This document shows, one piece after another, positions 33,098 through 44,904 of a stretch of DNA of 60,534 nucleotides. Origin of the DNA: CAZYQW01 sp964649825 (GTDB lineage Bacteria > Planctomycetota > B15-G4 > JADJEK01). Location of the stretch: NCBI GenBank assembly GCA_964649825.1, contig CAZYQW010000093.1, forward strand, positions 1 through 60,534. The letters are read 5' to 3'. The notes under the pieces are model-generated. The model was not told where the DNA came from. It was given only the letters and a program-made list of their open reading frames with translations, and made no database searches. The translations under genes and the position numbers were made by a program. How positions within the stretch are numbered: position 1 is the stretch's first letter; each line of letters starts with the position of its first letter.

Positions 33098-35294
33098 CGT
33101 CGGCCGGCTTCGGCCGCGCGCCCGCGCCGCCGGCCCACTTCGCGAGCATCGCGTCGAGCGCCTTGCGACGGATCGGCTTCGTCAGGTAATCGTCCATTCC
33201 CGCGCTCAGGCACTTCTGCGAGTCTCCCTCCATCGCGTGGGCAGTGAACGCGATGATCGGGATGGAGTTCCATTCCGGATGACGGCGGATCACGCGCGCC
33301 GCCTCGTACCCGTCCATCACGGGCATCTGGCAGTCCATGAGGACGATGTCGAACCGTTCCTTCTGCAGCCGCTCGATCGCCTCGCGACCGTTCTCGGCGG
33401 TCGCCACGGCGTGTCCGCCGAGCTCGAGCAGCCGTATGGCGAGCTTCCGGTTGACGACGTTGTCCTCGACGAGCAGCGTTCGCAGCGGCGCGTCGCTCGG
33501 AGACGGCGGCGAGGCCTCGGGGGACGGCTTCGACTCCGCGTCGCTCCACGCGTCCGAGCCGGCGACACGGGAGACGATGCGCGTCGACGCGAACACGCGC
33601 GGCATCGTTCCGACTTCGGCCGTCGGCTCGCCCCGGCGGCGATGGAACGAGGAGAGGAGGATCCGTCGATCCGCCTCGCGACCGTCGAGGCGGTGATCGC
33701 CCGCGTCGTCGACGTCGCAGACGACGACGTGACCAGCGAGGCGATCGTCCGTCGCGATCCGCGCGCCGTCCGCGATGAGCGCTTCTTCCACGATCAGGGC
33801 AAGGCGCGGATCCGTGACCCGGAGGGCGACCTGTCGCCCTTCCAGTCGGCGCCCGCGGGAGACCGCATCCGCCCGAAGGAGGAGTTCGACGCGGAAGTGA
33901 GCGCCTCCGCCCGCGAGGTTCCTTGCGCTCACGCTTCCGTTCATCATGGTGGCGAGCGCGCGGACGATCGAGAGGCCGAGCCCGGTTCCTCCGAACCGCC
34001 GCGTGAGCGACGTGTCGGCCTGCGTGAAGCGCTCGAAGATCTCGCCGATCTTGTCGATGGGGATCCCGATTCCCGTGTCCTCGACATCGATCGAGAGCCG
34101 GTGCCTCCCATCGCCGACGGCGGTCGACGTCACGTCGAACCCAACCGAGCCTTCCGGGGTGAACTTGACCGCGTTGCTGAGCAGGTTGACCATGATCTGG
34201 CGCACGCGTACCGGGTCTCCCCGGACCGTGGGCGGAACGTCGGGAGCGACGCGGACGTAGAGCGCCACTCCTTTCGACTCGGCGGCGGCGGCCACCGACC
34301 CGACCGCGCACTCGACCTCGTGCCTTACGTCGAACTCGGCGTCTTCCAGCGACAGCTTGCCCGCGTCGAGCTTGGAGAAGTCGAGCAGGTCGTTGATGAG
34401 CGTGAGGAGGCCGTTCGCCGACGAATGGATGAGCTCGGCGCATTCCCGCTGCTCCTGATTCATCCTCGTCTCCATCAGGATGTCGTTCATCCCGATGATC
34501 CCGTTCAACGGCGTTCGGATCTCGTGGCTCACGTTGGCGAGGAAGTCGTCCTTGGCACGATTCGCCAGCTCCGCGTGCTCGCGCGCTCGCTCCAGTTCCT
34601 CGGCTCGCTTCATCTCGGCCTTCGCGAGGGCGACGCTCAGCTCGAGCCGCCTCTCGTTGTCCTGCAGGCGGAGGGTCGGGCGAAGGTCCCGCACGACGAC
34701 CACCACCTCGTCGATCCTGCCGTCGTTCCCCGCGAGCGGCGTCGATCCGAGCGTCACGGGAATCACCGCTCCGCCCTTCGCGATGCATCGCCCACGCGCT
34801 CCATCGTGCCCCGACGACGCGAGGATCGACCGTGCGCCCGGGAGCTCGATGACGGTGTCGATGCTGCGACCCACGAGCTCGGAGGCCTCGCCACCGATGA
34901 GCGCCATCGCGGCTCGATTCGACCACCGGACCAGACCGTCGCCCGAGACGAGGAAAATGGGACGACCGATCGCCTCGATGATGCGCGCGCCCCGCTCGCG
35001 TTCGACCGACAGAGCATGGTTCGCGCGTTCGACGTCGGTGCGGACCGACCGCAGCTCCGAGCTCGTGCGCTGCAGGCGCACGAAGATGAGCAGCACCAAC
35101 GCGACGAGCAACGCGCTCACGCCGGGCAAGAGCGCGGGTCGATCATCCGCGTCGCGGAGGGCGAGCGCGACCGCGCCGGTCCCGACGGCGAGGCCGGGGC
35201 TTCCGGGTAGGCGCGAGTCCTTGACCGACGGCACGAACGCGAGGCCGACGACCAAGAGGACGAGCAGGCTCCCGAGGGAGGCGCGACGGCTCAT
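33066..35294 (-). CDS. Hybrid sensor histidine kinase with PAS and receiver domains
   Basis: A 742-residue membrane kinase. Two helices occur near residues 7-24 and 52-73. A PAS domain follows (102-205; IEAIGRPIFLVSGDGLVRWSN), then HisKA with phospho-acceptor His257 in NVSHEIRTPLNGIIG, and HATPase with N-box NLLSNAVKF, G1 DTGIGI, F-box FERF and G2 GGTGLGL. Next is a degenerate receiver-like segment around 480-590 with no clear phospho-acceptor, and a full receiver at 612-735 (LLVEDNVVNRKLA; Asp in IVLMDCQMP; Lys in YLTKPIRR). It would autophosphorylate and relay to its own receiver and an unlinked partner. Signal and output are unknown. Confidence 0.9.
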   Translation of the reverse strand: MSRRASLGSLLVLLVVGLAFVPSVKDSRLPGSPGLAVGTGAVALALRDADDRPALLPGVSALLVALVLLIFVRLQRTSSELRSVRTDVERANHALSVERERGARIIEAIGRPIFLVSGDGLVRWSNRAAMALIGGEASELVGRSIDTVIELPGARSILASSGHDGARGRCIAKGGAVIPVTLGSTPLAGNDGRIDEVVVVVRDLRPTLRLQDNERRLELSVALAKAEMKRAEELERAREHAELANRAKDDFLANVSHEIRTPLNGIIGMNDILMETRMNQEQRECAELIHSSANGLLTLINDLLDFSKLDAGKLSLEDAEFDVRHEVECAVGSVAAAAESKGVALYVRVAPDVPPTVRGDPVRVRQIMVNLLSNAVKFTPEGSVGFDVTSTAVGDGRHRLSIDVEDTGIGIPIDKIGEIFERFTQADTSLTRRFGGTGLGLSIVRALATMMNGSVSARNLAGGGAHFRVELLLRADAVSRGRRLEGRQVALRVTDPRLALIVEEALIADGARIATDDRLAGHVVVCDVDDAGDHRLDGREADRRILLSSFHRRRGEPTAEVGTMPRVFASTRIVSRVAGSDAWSDAESKPSPEASPPSPSDAPLRTLLVEDNVVNRKLAIRLLELGGHAVATAENGREAIERLQKERFDIVLMDCQMPVMDGYEAARVIRRHPEWNSIPIIAFTAHAMEGDSQKCLSAGMDDYLTKPIRRKALDAMLAKWAGGAGARPKPADVSSSPARPSS

Positions 35295-35339
35295 CGGAGT
35301 GTTTCACTCGGCGGCGAGCCGAGGACGTCGCCGATCGCT

Positions 35340-35365
35340 CCCGCCGAGACGCAGGTCTCGGCGGG
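35340..35365 (-). terminator. Strong 11-bp hairpin between DPM-like and kinase genes
   Basis: CCCGCCGAGAC (35340-35350) pairs perfectly with GTCTCGGCGGG (35355-35365) around a GCAG loop. It lies downstream of the minus-strand glycosyltransferase gene and upstream of the kinase start. No T-tract follows, but the stem is very stable. Confidence 0.6.
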
Positions 35366-35483
35366 GGAGGCCCACCCGACGTATCGGATCCGTTTCTCGG
35401 TCCCCTTCATGGGCGAAAACTCGCAGTTCGACGGTACGGTCTACATCGGTGGGTCCAGGAACGAGACTTGAGGGGAAGTCCGC

Positions 35484-36254
35484 TCAAACGGACGGGGGGG
35501 GTGGGAAGAGGCGCCCCGTTCGGTCGCGCCACGCGAGGCGCAGACTGAAGAGCAAGACCTTGAGGAGTTTCTTCAGGGTCAGGTTGGATTCTCCAGCGAC
35601 CCGATCGACGAAACGGATCGGCACCTCGACGATGCGAAACCCGCGCCGACTCGCTCGAATCAGCACCTCGGGCACGATCTCCGGCCCTTCCGCGACCATC
35701 GACGGCACATCGATCTCCTCCAGCACCTCGCGCCGGTAGACCCGGTAGCCGGAGTTGCAGTCGCGGACGCGAACGCGAAGCAATGCTCGATTCGTGAAGT
35801 TCGAGACCCGCGTGATCCAGGCCCGGTGGACGCCGCGACCGACGTCGGTTCCGCCCGCGACGAGGCGCGAGCCGATGACGAGGTCGGCGTGGGCGAGCGC
35901 CACGAGCAGACGAGGAAGATCTTCGGGCGAGTGGGAGAGGTCGGCGTCCATCTCGACGACGATGGTCGCGCCCATGTCGAGGGCCACGCGAAACGCGTGG
36001 CGGCCGGCGTTCCCGCGGCCGCGCTCGCGCGTGCGGTGGAGCAGGTGGACGCGAGGATTGGACGTCGAGATCGACTGGACGAGGCGCCAAGTGCCGTCGG
36101 GCGAGTCGTCGTCCGCGACGAGGACCTCGAGGGCGGGATCGACCCGGAGGAGCTCCGTGATCAACCGCTCGACGTTGGCGGCCTCGTTGTAGGTGGGAAC
36201 CGTCGCGACGATCTTCCTCGGCGCGGGCGGCGGAACTGATTCCACGTCGTTCAC
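35484..36254 (-). CDS. Family 2 glycosyltransferase, polyprenol-phosphate mannose synthase (DPM1)-like
   Basis: A 256-residue protein. The N-terminal KIVATVPTYNEAANVERLI and VLVADDDSPDGTWRLV bind the nucleotide sugar, and DADLSHSPEDLP holds the DXD metal motif. GSRLVAGGTDVGRG and VRDCNSGYRVYRREVL are the DPM1-type active-site loop motifs. Near the C-terminus RFVDRVAGESNLTLKK is the conserved basic patch of this group. No membrane helices are present, as in soluble DPM1 forms. It would load a hexose on polyprenyl phosphate for protein or glycan modification. The gene is alone on its strand between terminator-like hairpins. Confidence 0.87.
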   Translation of the reverse strand: MNDVESVPPPAPRKIVATVPTYNEAANVERLITELLRVDPALEVLVADDDSPDGTWRLVQSISTSNPRVHLLHRTRERGRGNAGRHAFRVALDMGATIVVEMDADLSHSPEDLPRLLVALAHADLVIGSRLVAGGTDVGRGVHRAWITRVSNFTNRALLRVRVRDCNSGYRVYRREVLEEIDVPSMVAEGPEIVPEVLIRASRRGFRIVEVPIRFVDRVAGESNLTLKKLLKVLLFSLRLAWRDRTGRLFPPPPSV

Positions 36255-36360
36255 GGGTTCACGGTTCCACGTGGTCTCCGACTCGAACGCGGCATGTTAG
36301 AGGCCCACGCGAGAATCGGCTCCTCCTAACTGACGGGGCTCATCGCGATCTCGGGATCAT

Positions 36361-36417
36361 GGGGGGATCATGGGGGGGAGGGAAGCGCTCATTCCGGGGG
36401 GGGCTCATCCGGGGGGG
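36361..36417 (+). repeat. G-tract cluster with G-quadruplex potential
   Basis: Runs of 6, 7, 3, 8 and 7 G occur on the plus strand (36361-66, 36372-78, 36380-82, 36396-103, 36411-17), with short repeated CTCAT/ATCAT spacers. It lies about 105-160 bases upstream of the Ni-SOD gene. The pattern would satisfy a four-tract quadruplex search. It may also be a slippage-prone repeat. Confidence 0.6.
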
Positions 36418-36449
36418 CCATCGATCGGAGGTCGGCGCGGAGGCCGTCC

Positions 36450-36485
36450 TTGCTCCGTAACCGTGGTTCGTTAAAACGGGAACCA
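36450..36485 (+). promoter_or_regulatory. Probable Ni-SOD promoter with overlapping inverted repeat
   Basis: TTGCTC (36450-36455) and TAAAAC (36472-36477) have a 16-base spacing, so they could be -35 and -10 elements. TGGTTC (36464-36469) and GAACCA (36480-36485) form a 6-bp inverted repeat around the putative -10. That position fits a repressor site. The regulator is unknown; nickel-responsive control of SOD genes is known elsewhere but is not shown here. Confidence 0.4.
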
Positions 36486-36521
36486 GCCTCGAGCCGCGTT
36501 CAGCCATGGAGTCAGTACCCA

Positions 36522-37028
36522 ATGAAGCGCCCCTCTCTCGTCCCGATCGTCGCCCTCGGCCTGGTCGTCGCCACGTTCCGACTCGTCTACGCCCACTGCG
36601 AGATTCCATGCGGGATCTACGGGGACAAGACGCGTATCGATCTGCTCTACGAGGACGTCGCCACCATCGAGAAGTCGATGGCGCAGATCAACGAGCTGGC
36701 GGGAAAGACCGACGCGCAAAGCGTGAACCAGGTCGTGCGTTGGATCGCCAACAAGGACCTCCACGCGGACAAGATCCAGGAGACCGTCACCCAGTACTTC
36801 ATGACCCAGCGCGTCAAGCCGCAGACGGGCGAAGAAGAGAGCGGCTACTTCGATCAGATCACCTCGCTCCACGCGATGCTGATCGCGGCGATGAAGTGCA
36901 AGCAGACGGTCGACGCGAAGCACGGCAAGGAGCTGCGCGGTCTCATCGATCGGTTCGCGGCCTCGTACTTCGACGAGGAGGACCTGAATCACATCCGAGA
37001 GCACCACGGCAAGCACGACGAGAAGTAG
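36522..37028 (+). CDS. sodN: Nickel superoxide dismutase with an export signal peptide
   Basis: A 168-residue protein. Residues 25-33 read HCEIPCGIY, the nickel hook of Ni-SOD (HCxxPCGxY), whose mature N-terminal His1, Cys2 and Cys6 bind Ni. A Sec-type leader (MKRPSLVPIVALGLVVATF...) precedes it, and a VYA site gives a predicted cut exactly before the His. In classic Streptomyces and cyanobacterial Ni-SODs the His is exposed by removal of a short propeptide by SodX; here signal peptidase could do it, and no sodX-like gene is next to this one. The remainder is the helical bundle (QINELAGKTDAQ, DKIQETVTQYFMTQRVKP, LHAMLIAAMKCKQ). It would remove superoxide outside the cytoplasm. Confidence 0.9.
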   Translation: MKRPSLVPIVALGLVVATFRLVYAHCEIPCGIYGDKTRIDLLYEDVATIEKSMAQINELAGKTDAQSVNQVVRWIANKDLHADKIQETVTQYFMTQRVKPQTGEEESGYFDQITSLHAMLIAAMKCKQTVDAKHGKELRGLIDRFAASYFDEEDLNHIREHHGKHDEK

Positions 37029-37279
37029 GCGCGTGTCGCGCACGCTGCGAGCATTCGCGGCAGGGGTGTCCGCGGATCTCGGTCGGTGCGCGCCGCGGCT
37101 CCGCGCCGTCTGAACGGCCCCGCGCGTTCGCACGTTGAACGCCGCGCCCGCCCCGATTCCGTCGTCTCCCTCGGTTCCGGGAACCCGACCGACCAGGCGA
37201 GCGTAACCTCCGTCATTCGGCATCGAGGCTCTCGCACGAGGCGACCCCGACGCGAGTCCTCTCCTTCGGAGAACGGAAG

Positions 37280-37696
37280 ATGACGGCTGCCCGGATGGTT
37301 CTGATCGGACTCGTTTGCGTGGGACTCGGCGCGTGCACGGTGATGGACGTGCGCGACGACTCGCGGCACGTCGGCGTTCGATCCGACGGAATGGTCGACG
37401 GCTTCGCGACCGTCGGCTGGGCGGAAGACCCATCGTTCTTTCGCGTCGAGGTCCTCGACGGGCGAAGCGACGGCGCCCTGGCCCTCGTCGACCTCTGGTA
37501 CCTCGCTCGCGTCGAGGTTGGCGCGGCGGGAGCATCGGTCGGAGTCGGGCCGTTCGACGCCGGCATCGGGACCTTGTTCTACGACCCGGTGTCGCCGGCC
37601 GTGCCTTCCGCCTGGGCGGACGAGAACGACGATTGGTGCGAGCACGACGACGACGCGCCGGCCGGCGTCGAGGGGAACGACGAGGGCGACGGCTGA
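37280..37696 (+). CDS. Small lipoprotein of unknown function
   Basis: A 138-residue protein from the ATG at 37280 with GGAGAACGGAAG upstream. The lipobox is LGAC within MVLIGLVCVGLGAC, so it should be lipidated and exported. The mature part is short and beta-rich (SFFRVEVLDGRSDGALALVDLWYLARVEVGAAG), ending in an acidic Asp/Glu-rich tail (ADENDDWCEHDDDAP...). No family was recognised. It follows the Ni-SOD gene on the same strand after about 250 bases, with no shared-operon evidence. Confidence 0.65.
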   Translation: MTAARMVLIGLVCVGLGACTVMDVRDDSRHVGVRSDGMVDGFATVGWAEDPSFFRVEVLDGRSDGALALVDLWYLARVEVGAAGASVGVGPFDAGIGTLFYDPVSPAVPSAWADENDDWCEHDDDAPAGVEGNDEGDG

Positions 37697-37718
37697 CGCG
37701 CGGCGTCCCGACCATGGT

Positions 37719-38855
37719 TCACGGCGAGACGACGCCGCCGGCCGGCCGCGTCCAGCCGGCGGCGGCGTAGAGCTGGAATCCGTACCCGTATCCGGTCAAT
37801 GCCGGCGCGTTGGGCACCATCGCGCCAACGTTGCCCGGCGCCGGCACGCCGGCGACGAAGAGGAGAGGCGGCGCGAGGAAGAGCGGAGTTCCAGTGGCCG
37901 GCGGGGGGACGAAGCCGTTCGCGAGGAAGAGCAGCGCGATCGGTCCTTGGGGGTTCCACTGGAGCGTGAGCGTCTGCCCGAGGACGGCGGGTCCGGAGAC
38001 GCTCAGGTTATTCGTGAGAGTCGTTTCGTTCGCGACGATCTTCGCGGTTCCGGCTGGACCCTGGCAGCAGAACGCGGTCCCGAGCTCGTCGTGCCAACTC
38101 GAGCCGACGCCCGCCGAGAAGGTGCTGTTCGAGTGCACGAGCCGCTGGCAGACGACGCCGTGGCCGCCGGCTCCGCCCGGGCACGTCGGGGGACAGGTGT
38201 TCGCCCCGCTGCTGTCGTAGCGGCAGTACGCGCCGTTGCCGCCCGCGACCGTCGAGTCGAGGACGACCACGGTGCCGGACGCGCGGATCGCAGTGCCCGC
38301 GTCCTCGGCTTGCGTAACCGCGGAGTTGTCCGCGTTCGCCGCGTGGGCTCCCTGGACGGTGCACCGCTCGATCCAGACCAACGGGACGGTGACGTCGATC
38401 GCGTCGGCGCCGGGGAAGACGACGTTGTACGCGAACGCCCACGGTGCGCCCTCGACGATGGAGTCGAAGACCTCGAGCTGGTCGAATCCGCCGCCGGCGA
38501 TGCTCGGCTCGGAGGCGGAGAAGAAGCCGCCGTACACGGTGCCGCCGATCAAGAGGTCGACGAGCCGGACCGTCCCGGCGCCGGGCCCGACGAGGCGGAT
38601 CGCCGCCTCCGCCAGGGCCGGGTTCGACCCGCCGGGGGTGATGTACGGCGGCGGGTCGCCGATGAGCGTCAACGGCTTGTCGATGACGATCGCCTCGTAC
38701 TGCCCCCCGTGGATCAGGATCGTCGTTCCCGGCGCGACCAGATCGATCGCGGTCTGCAGGTCCGCGTGGTCGCCAGGCACCTCGACAAGCTGGGCCGACG
38801 CATCGTCGGCCAGGGAAACGGCAAGAAGAAGGGCGAGCGGTGCGGTTCGAGTCAT
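37719..38855 (-). CDS. Exported protein, right-handed beta-helix-like, with lineage-type C-terminal module
   Basis: A 378-residue protein from the ATG at 38855, chosen because the signal peptide (LALLLAVSLADDASA) directly follows. It then reads VPGDHADLQTAIDLVAPGTTILIHGGQYEAIVIDKPLTLIG, the standard opening of parallel beta-helix (pectate-lyase-like or NosD-like) proteins. Strand turns with clustered Gly/Asn follow, then a C-terminal module (TLTLQWNPQGPIALLFLANG...GYGFQLYAAAGW). Four Cys near CPPTCPGG and CCQGP probably form disulfides. No catalytic residues could be assigned. It is probably secreted and polysaccharide-related. Confidence 0.75.
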   Translation of the reverse strand: MTRTAPLALLLAVSLADDASAQLVEVPGDHADLQTAIDLVAPGTTILIHGGQYEAIVIDKPLTLIGDPPPYITPGGSNPALAEAAIRLVGPGAGTVRLVDLLIGGTVYGGFFSASEPSIAGGGFDQLEVFDSIVEGAPWAFAYNVVFPGADAIDVTVPLVWIERCTVQGAHAANADNSAVTQAEDAGTAIRASGTVVVLDSTVAGGNGAYCRYDSSGANTCPPTCPGGAGGHGVVCQRLVHSNSTFSAGVGSSWHDELGTAFCCQGPAGTAKIVANETTLTNNLSVSGPAVLGQTLTLQWNPQGPIALLFLANGFVPPPATGTPLFLAPPLLFVAGVPAPGNVGAMVPNAPALTGYGYGFQLYAAAGWTRPAGGVVSP

Positions 38856-38954
38856 GGTGGTTCCGTTCGGTCGTCGTGAGGCGGCGCTATTGGAAGCGAA
38901 GAATCCGGCCGGCGGGTGCAAGATTGGAGACTTCACGCGGCGGCGCTCGCGCTC

Positions 38955-42050
<3,096 letters not shown>

Positions 42051-42051
42051 C

Positions 42052-43566
42052 TCACTCCACCTCTCCTTGCAGAAACCACCGCCGCCGCGGCCGGTCGAAG
42101 TAGACCCAGAGCAGGGCTCCGCGCGTGGTGACGGCGTAGTGGTACTCGCGGTGCACCTCGGCCGCTCCCCACCAGCCGCCGGAGATCACGTACGGGCCGA
42201 CGCACTTCAGGACCGCGCCGTGCTCGACGTCGTGGATCACCCATCCGTCGTCTCGCTCGTGCCGGCGCCGGGGCGAGAGGGGAAGTACGCTCTGACGGAT
42301 CCGACGCATCAACGGCCGCGACAGCACGAGGCGGCCCGACGGGAGGGCGAGCCGGTGGAGCGGCTTCCAGAAGAATCCCGCCTCGGGCAGGTGCGCGTCC
42401 TTCAGGTGAGCGGTCAAGACCGACGGCTCTCCGAACCGAGCCCGGAGCCGTGCGATCGCGCGCTCGGCCGCGACGAGGTCTCGGCGGGGGTTCTCGAGGA
42501 AGAGCCGGAGCTGCTCGCGGCTCGCCTTTTCTCCCCGCGCCACGAGCACGATCTCCTCGACGCCGCCGCTCCCGCTCCCGTTCCCGCTCCCCCTCCATGG
42601 GATCGTCTCGAGCCGGAGTATGATCAGGTTCAAGAGCAGCGCGACGTCGAGCGTGGGAAACGCCGGCTTCAGCGTCTCGGCGCGCGGCTCGCTCCGTTCG
42701 AAGCCGAAGCGCATCACGAGATCGGCAAGCGCGAGCCCGCGGCCGGCGAGCCGTGCGAGGAGGTCGGGGAGCGAACGTTTGATCGCAAAGAGCAGCGTGG
42801 TGACATTCGTCACCACGAAGTCGAAGCGGATGGTCTCTTCGATCGGTTCGAGGAGAGGCGCGGGCTGGAGCGGCTCCGATTCTCGTCCCGCGGCGAGACG
42901 ATGGAGGCGGTACGCGTCGTTTCCGAAGCGGTCGCGGACGCCGGCCGCGGGCAGCTTCAGGAAGTCGCCGATCGTCTCGACGCCGAGCTTGGTCAACGCA
43001 TCGATCAGCTTCGGCGCGACGTCGAGCCGGCCGAGGTGGACGCGACGGACGAATTCGGCCTCATCGCGCTCGTTCTCGAACACGAGCGGCTCGGGCCGGT
43101 CCCGCGCGGCGACGTACGTTTGGAAACGAGCGAACCCGACGACGACCGCGGCGGCCAGGCGCTCGCTTCGCAGGCGAGCGTGGATGCGTCTCGCCCAGGC
43201 GAGCAGCGACGGCTCGATCCGCTCGAGCCCGGCCGCGTCGAGCCAGAACACGCCCTCGTGCTCCCGCGACGCCTCGACCTCGGGCGAGAAATCGGAAAGC
43301 CACCGTTGGATCTCCTCGGTACCCGCTTCGATCTCGCTCGGCGCGACGACCTCGGCGCGTAGCTCGCGGGCGATCGAGAGCCCCGCCGTGTAGCGCAGCC
43401 CCGGTCGGATGCGCTGTCGCCAAGCGATCTCGTTCACCCAGAGGAGGACTCCCTGCGGACTGTCCCGGTCCACGACGGCGGCGGGATGGCGGGCCCAGTC
43501 GGCGTGTCGCCTCAAGAGGAGTTGGAGGGGGAACGCGCGGACGTCAACACAGGCCAGGCGGTCCAT
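42052..43566 (-). CDS. imuB: ImuB, inactive Y-family polymerase (mutasome hub)
   Basis: A 504-residue protein from the ATG at 43566 with GAGGAAG before it; it overlaps the imuA stop by 23 bases. The Y-family fold is recognisable (CVDVRAFPLQLLLRRH; LRYTAGLSIARELRAEVVAP; FLKLPAAGVRDRFG). The acidic residues of active polymerases are absent, because the SxDE catalytic motif is replaced by GVFWLDAAGLER; this matches ImuB, which is a non-catalytic scaffold. A QSVLPL motif near residue 420 fits the QxxLxL clamp-binding pattern seen in other ImuB proteins. It links ImuA and DnaE2 to the beta clamp. Confidence 0.93.
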   Translation of the reverse strand: MDRLACVDVRAFPLQLLLRRHADWARHPAAVVDRDSPQGVLLWVNEIAWRQRIRPGLRYTAGLSIARELRAEVVAPSEIEAGTEEIQRWLSDFSPEVEASREHEGVFWLDAAGLERIEPSLLAWARRIHARLRSERLAAAVVVGFARFQTYVAARDRPEPLVFENERDEAEFVRRVHLGRLDVAPKLIDALTKLGVETIGDFLKLPAAGVRDRFGNDAYRLHRLAAGRESEPLQPAPLLEPIEETIRFDFVVTNVTTLLFAIKRSLPDLLARLAGRGLALADLVMRFGFERSEPRAETLKPAFPTLDVALLLNLIILRLETIPWRGSGNGSGSGGVEEIVLVARGEKASREQLRLFLENPRRDLVAAERAIARLRARFGEPSVLTAHLKDAHLPEAGFFWKPLHRLALPSGRLVLSRPLMRRIRQSVLPLSPRRRHERDDGWVIHDVEHGAVLKCVGPYVISGGWWGAAEVHREYHYAVTTRGALLWVYFDRPRRRWFLQGEVE

Positions 43567-44173
43567 GGTGCTCTTCCTCGTGCGACCAGCTCGGCCCACG
43601 CCGTTTGTCCTTCGAGACCCGGAGCTCGCAGTGGAAGCGGCCGTCCTCGGTCACGCGGCGTCGCGCTTCGGTGCGCAGCGAGACGAGGGAGCTGAGCGAC
43701 GGCGCGCGTGCCTCCTTCACGGTCAAGCAGAGGACGACGGAGTCGTGCCTCTTCGCCAGCCCGACCAGGCGTGACTGCAGCGGCATCGGGAGCTCGGCCC
43801 GCGCTCCGAGGTCGAGCACGACGAGGCCGAACGCGCCGGATCGCAGCAGGTGATCGGCGGCGCGCGCCGCGTCGGCCGCGCTCGGCACGAAGACGACGGG
43901 GAGAGACGCGAGGTCGACGCCGCTCGCGAAGGCGTCGGGGGGAAAGAACGTACTGTCGCGGCAGGTGATCCAGGCGACGGGCTCGCGTTCGACCTGAGCG
44001 TCGAGGATCAGGCTGAAGGTGAGCGTCAGGCTCGCCGCGCCCGAGATCTCGACGAGGCGCCCGAGAAGCTCGCCGCGGCACCAGCGCGGAGGAAGCACCG
44101 GCCGCGAAGGAAGCGGCGAAGCCGCCGCGGCCGCGGACGACGTGGACGACCGAGAGAGCGGCGAACGCGTCAT
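43544..44173 (-). CDS. imuA: ImuA, RecA-like mutasome protein
   Basis: A 209-residue protein whose ATG overlaps the lexA stop (ATGA), so it is translationally coupled. It resembles RecA in the core: GRLVEISGAASLTLTFSLI, then VAWITCRDSTFFPPDAFASG, then FGLVVLDLGARAELP, though the Walker A Lys/Thr is not preserved. The C-terminal part is basic (LRVSKDKRRGPSWSHEEE). Known ImuA proteins interact with ImuB and help recruit DnaE2. The order lexA-imuA-imuB-dnaE2 confirms the identification, since ImuA alone is poorly conserved. Confidence 0.88.
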   Translation of the reverse strand: MTRSPLSRSSTSSAAAAASPLPSRPVLPPRWCRGELLGRLVEISGAASLTLTFSLILDAQVEREPVAWITCRDSTFFPPDAFASGVDLASLPVVFVPSAADAARAADHLLRSGAFGLVVLDLGARAELPMPLQSRLVGLAKRHDSVVLCLTVKEARAPSLSSLVSLRTEARRRVTEDGRFHCELRVSKDKRRGPSWSHEEEHHGPPGLC

Positions 44174-44880
44174 GGCTCGCTCCGATCTTCGCGCGGAAAG
44201 GGATCGGTGATGAGCGGCATCTCCTCGAGGTAGCGACGCACTTCGATCACTTTTCCGAGGAGATGGAGCTCATCGGGCGGCGGGACGATCACCGCGAAGT
44301 CGGGGTTCGCCGGATGCAGCTCGACGCGTCCTTCGTTTCTTGGCGCACGGCCCTCCTGATGCGTCGGGGCTGGTCGGCGGCGGAACGTCTTCACCGTCGC
44401 CTCGTCACCGACGATCGCCACCACGACGTCGCCGTCGTCGGCCGACGACTGACGCCGTACGAAGACCACGTCCCCATCGAGGATGCCGGCGCCGGTCATG
44501 CTGTCGCCGCGAACGCGGAGCGCGAACCGTTGCTCGTCCCGAGAGGAGGACGACCGGAACGAGATCGAGAGATAACCTTCCGGTTCCTCGAGCGCCGTGG
44601 TGAGCGAACCGGCCTGGACGCGTCCCAGAAGGGGGACGAGGACCGCGGGCGCGGCGTTGTCGTCGTCCGGCAGCCGATACCCGCGGGCGCGTCCAGGAGC
44701 CTTGGCGAGGAGCCCGTCGGTCACGAGCGCCTCCAGATGCTCACGGGCGCTCTGGACCGCCTTGAAATGGAACGCGGCCTGAACCTCGCGAACCGTCGGA
44801 GGGTCGCCTCGCAGGAGTCGCTTGCGCACGAACTCGTAGACGCGGCGTCGGGTGCGTCCGGGTGGCTGGGATGGCTTCAA
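44170..44880 (-). CDS. lexA: LexA repressor of the mutasome cassette
   Basis: Start set at TTG 44880 (GGAG-ACGATCGC upstream). An ATG at 44967 would add 29 residues, but that segment contains the promoter/operator described separately. The 236-residue product has an N-terminal winged helix (TRRRVYEFVRKRLLRGDPPTVREVQ, ...VQSAREHLEALVTDGLL) and a C-terminal S24 peptidase domain. The Ala-Gly autocleavage site is in GRVQAGSL, the catalytic Ser in VRGDSMTGAGI and the Lys in EATVKTF, so it should self-cleave after RecA activation. It is the first gene of the cassette and would repress itself along with imuA-imuB-dnaE2. Confidence 0.92.
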   Translation of the reverse strand: MKPSQPPGRTRRRVYEFVRKRLLRGDPPTVREVQAAFHFKAVQSAREHLEALVTDGLLAKAPGRARGYRLPDDDNAAPAVLVPLLGRVQAGSLTTALEEPEGYLSISFRSSSSRDEQRFALRVRGDSMTGAGILDGDVVFVRRQSSADDGDVVVAIVGDEATVKTFRRRPAPTHQEGRAPRNEGRVELHPANPDFAVIVPPPDELHLLGKVIEVRRYLEEMPLITDPFPREDRSEP

Positions 44881-44904
44881 GCGATCGTCTCCAATCCGAA
44901 GACG

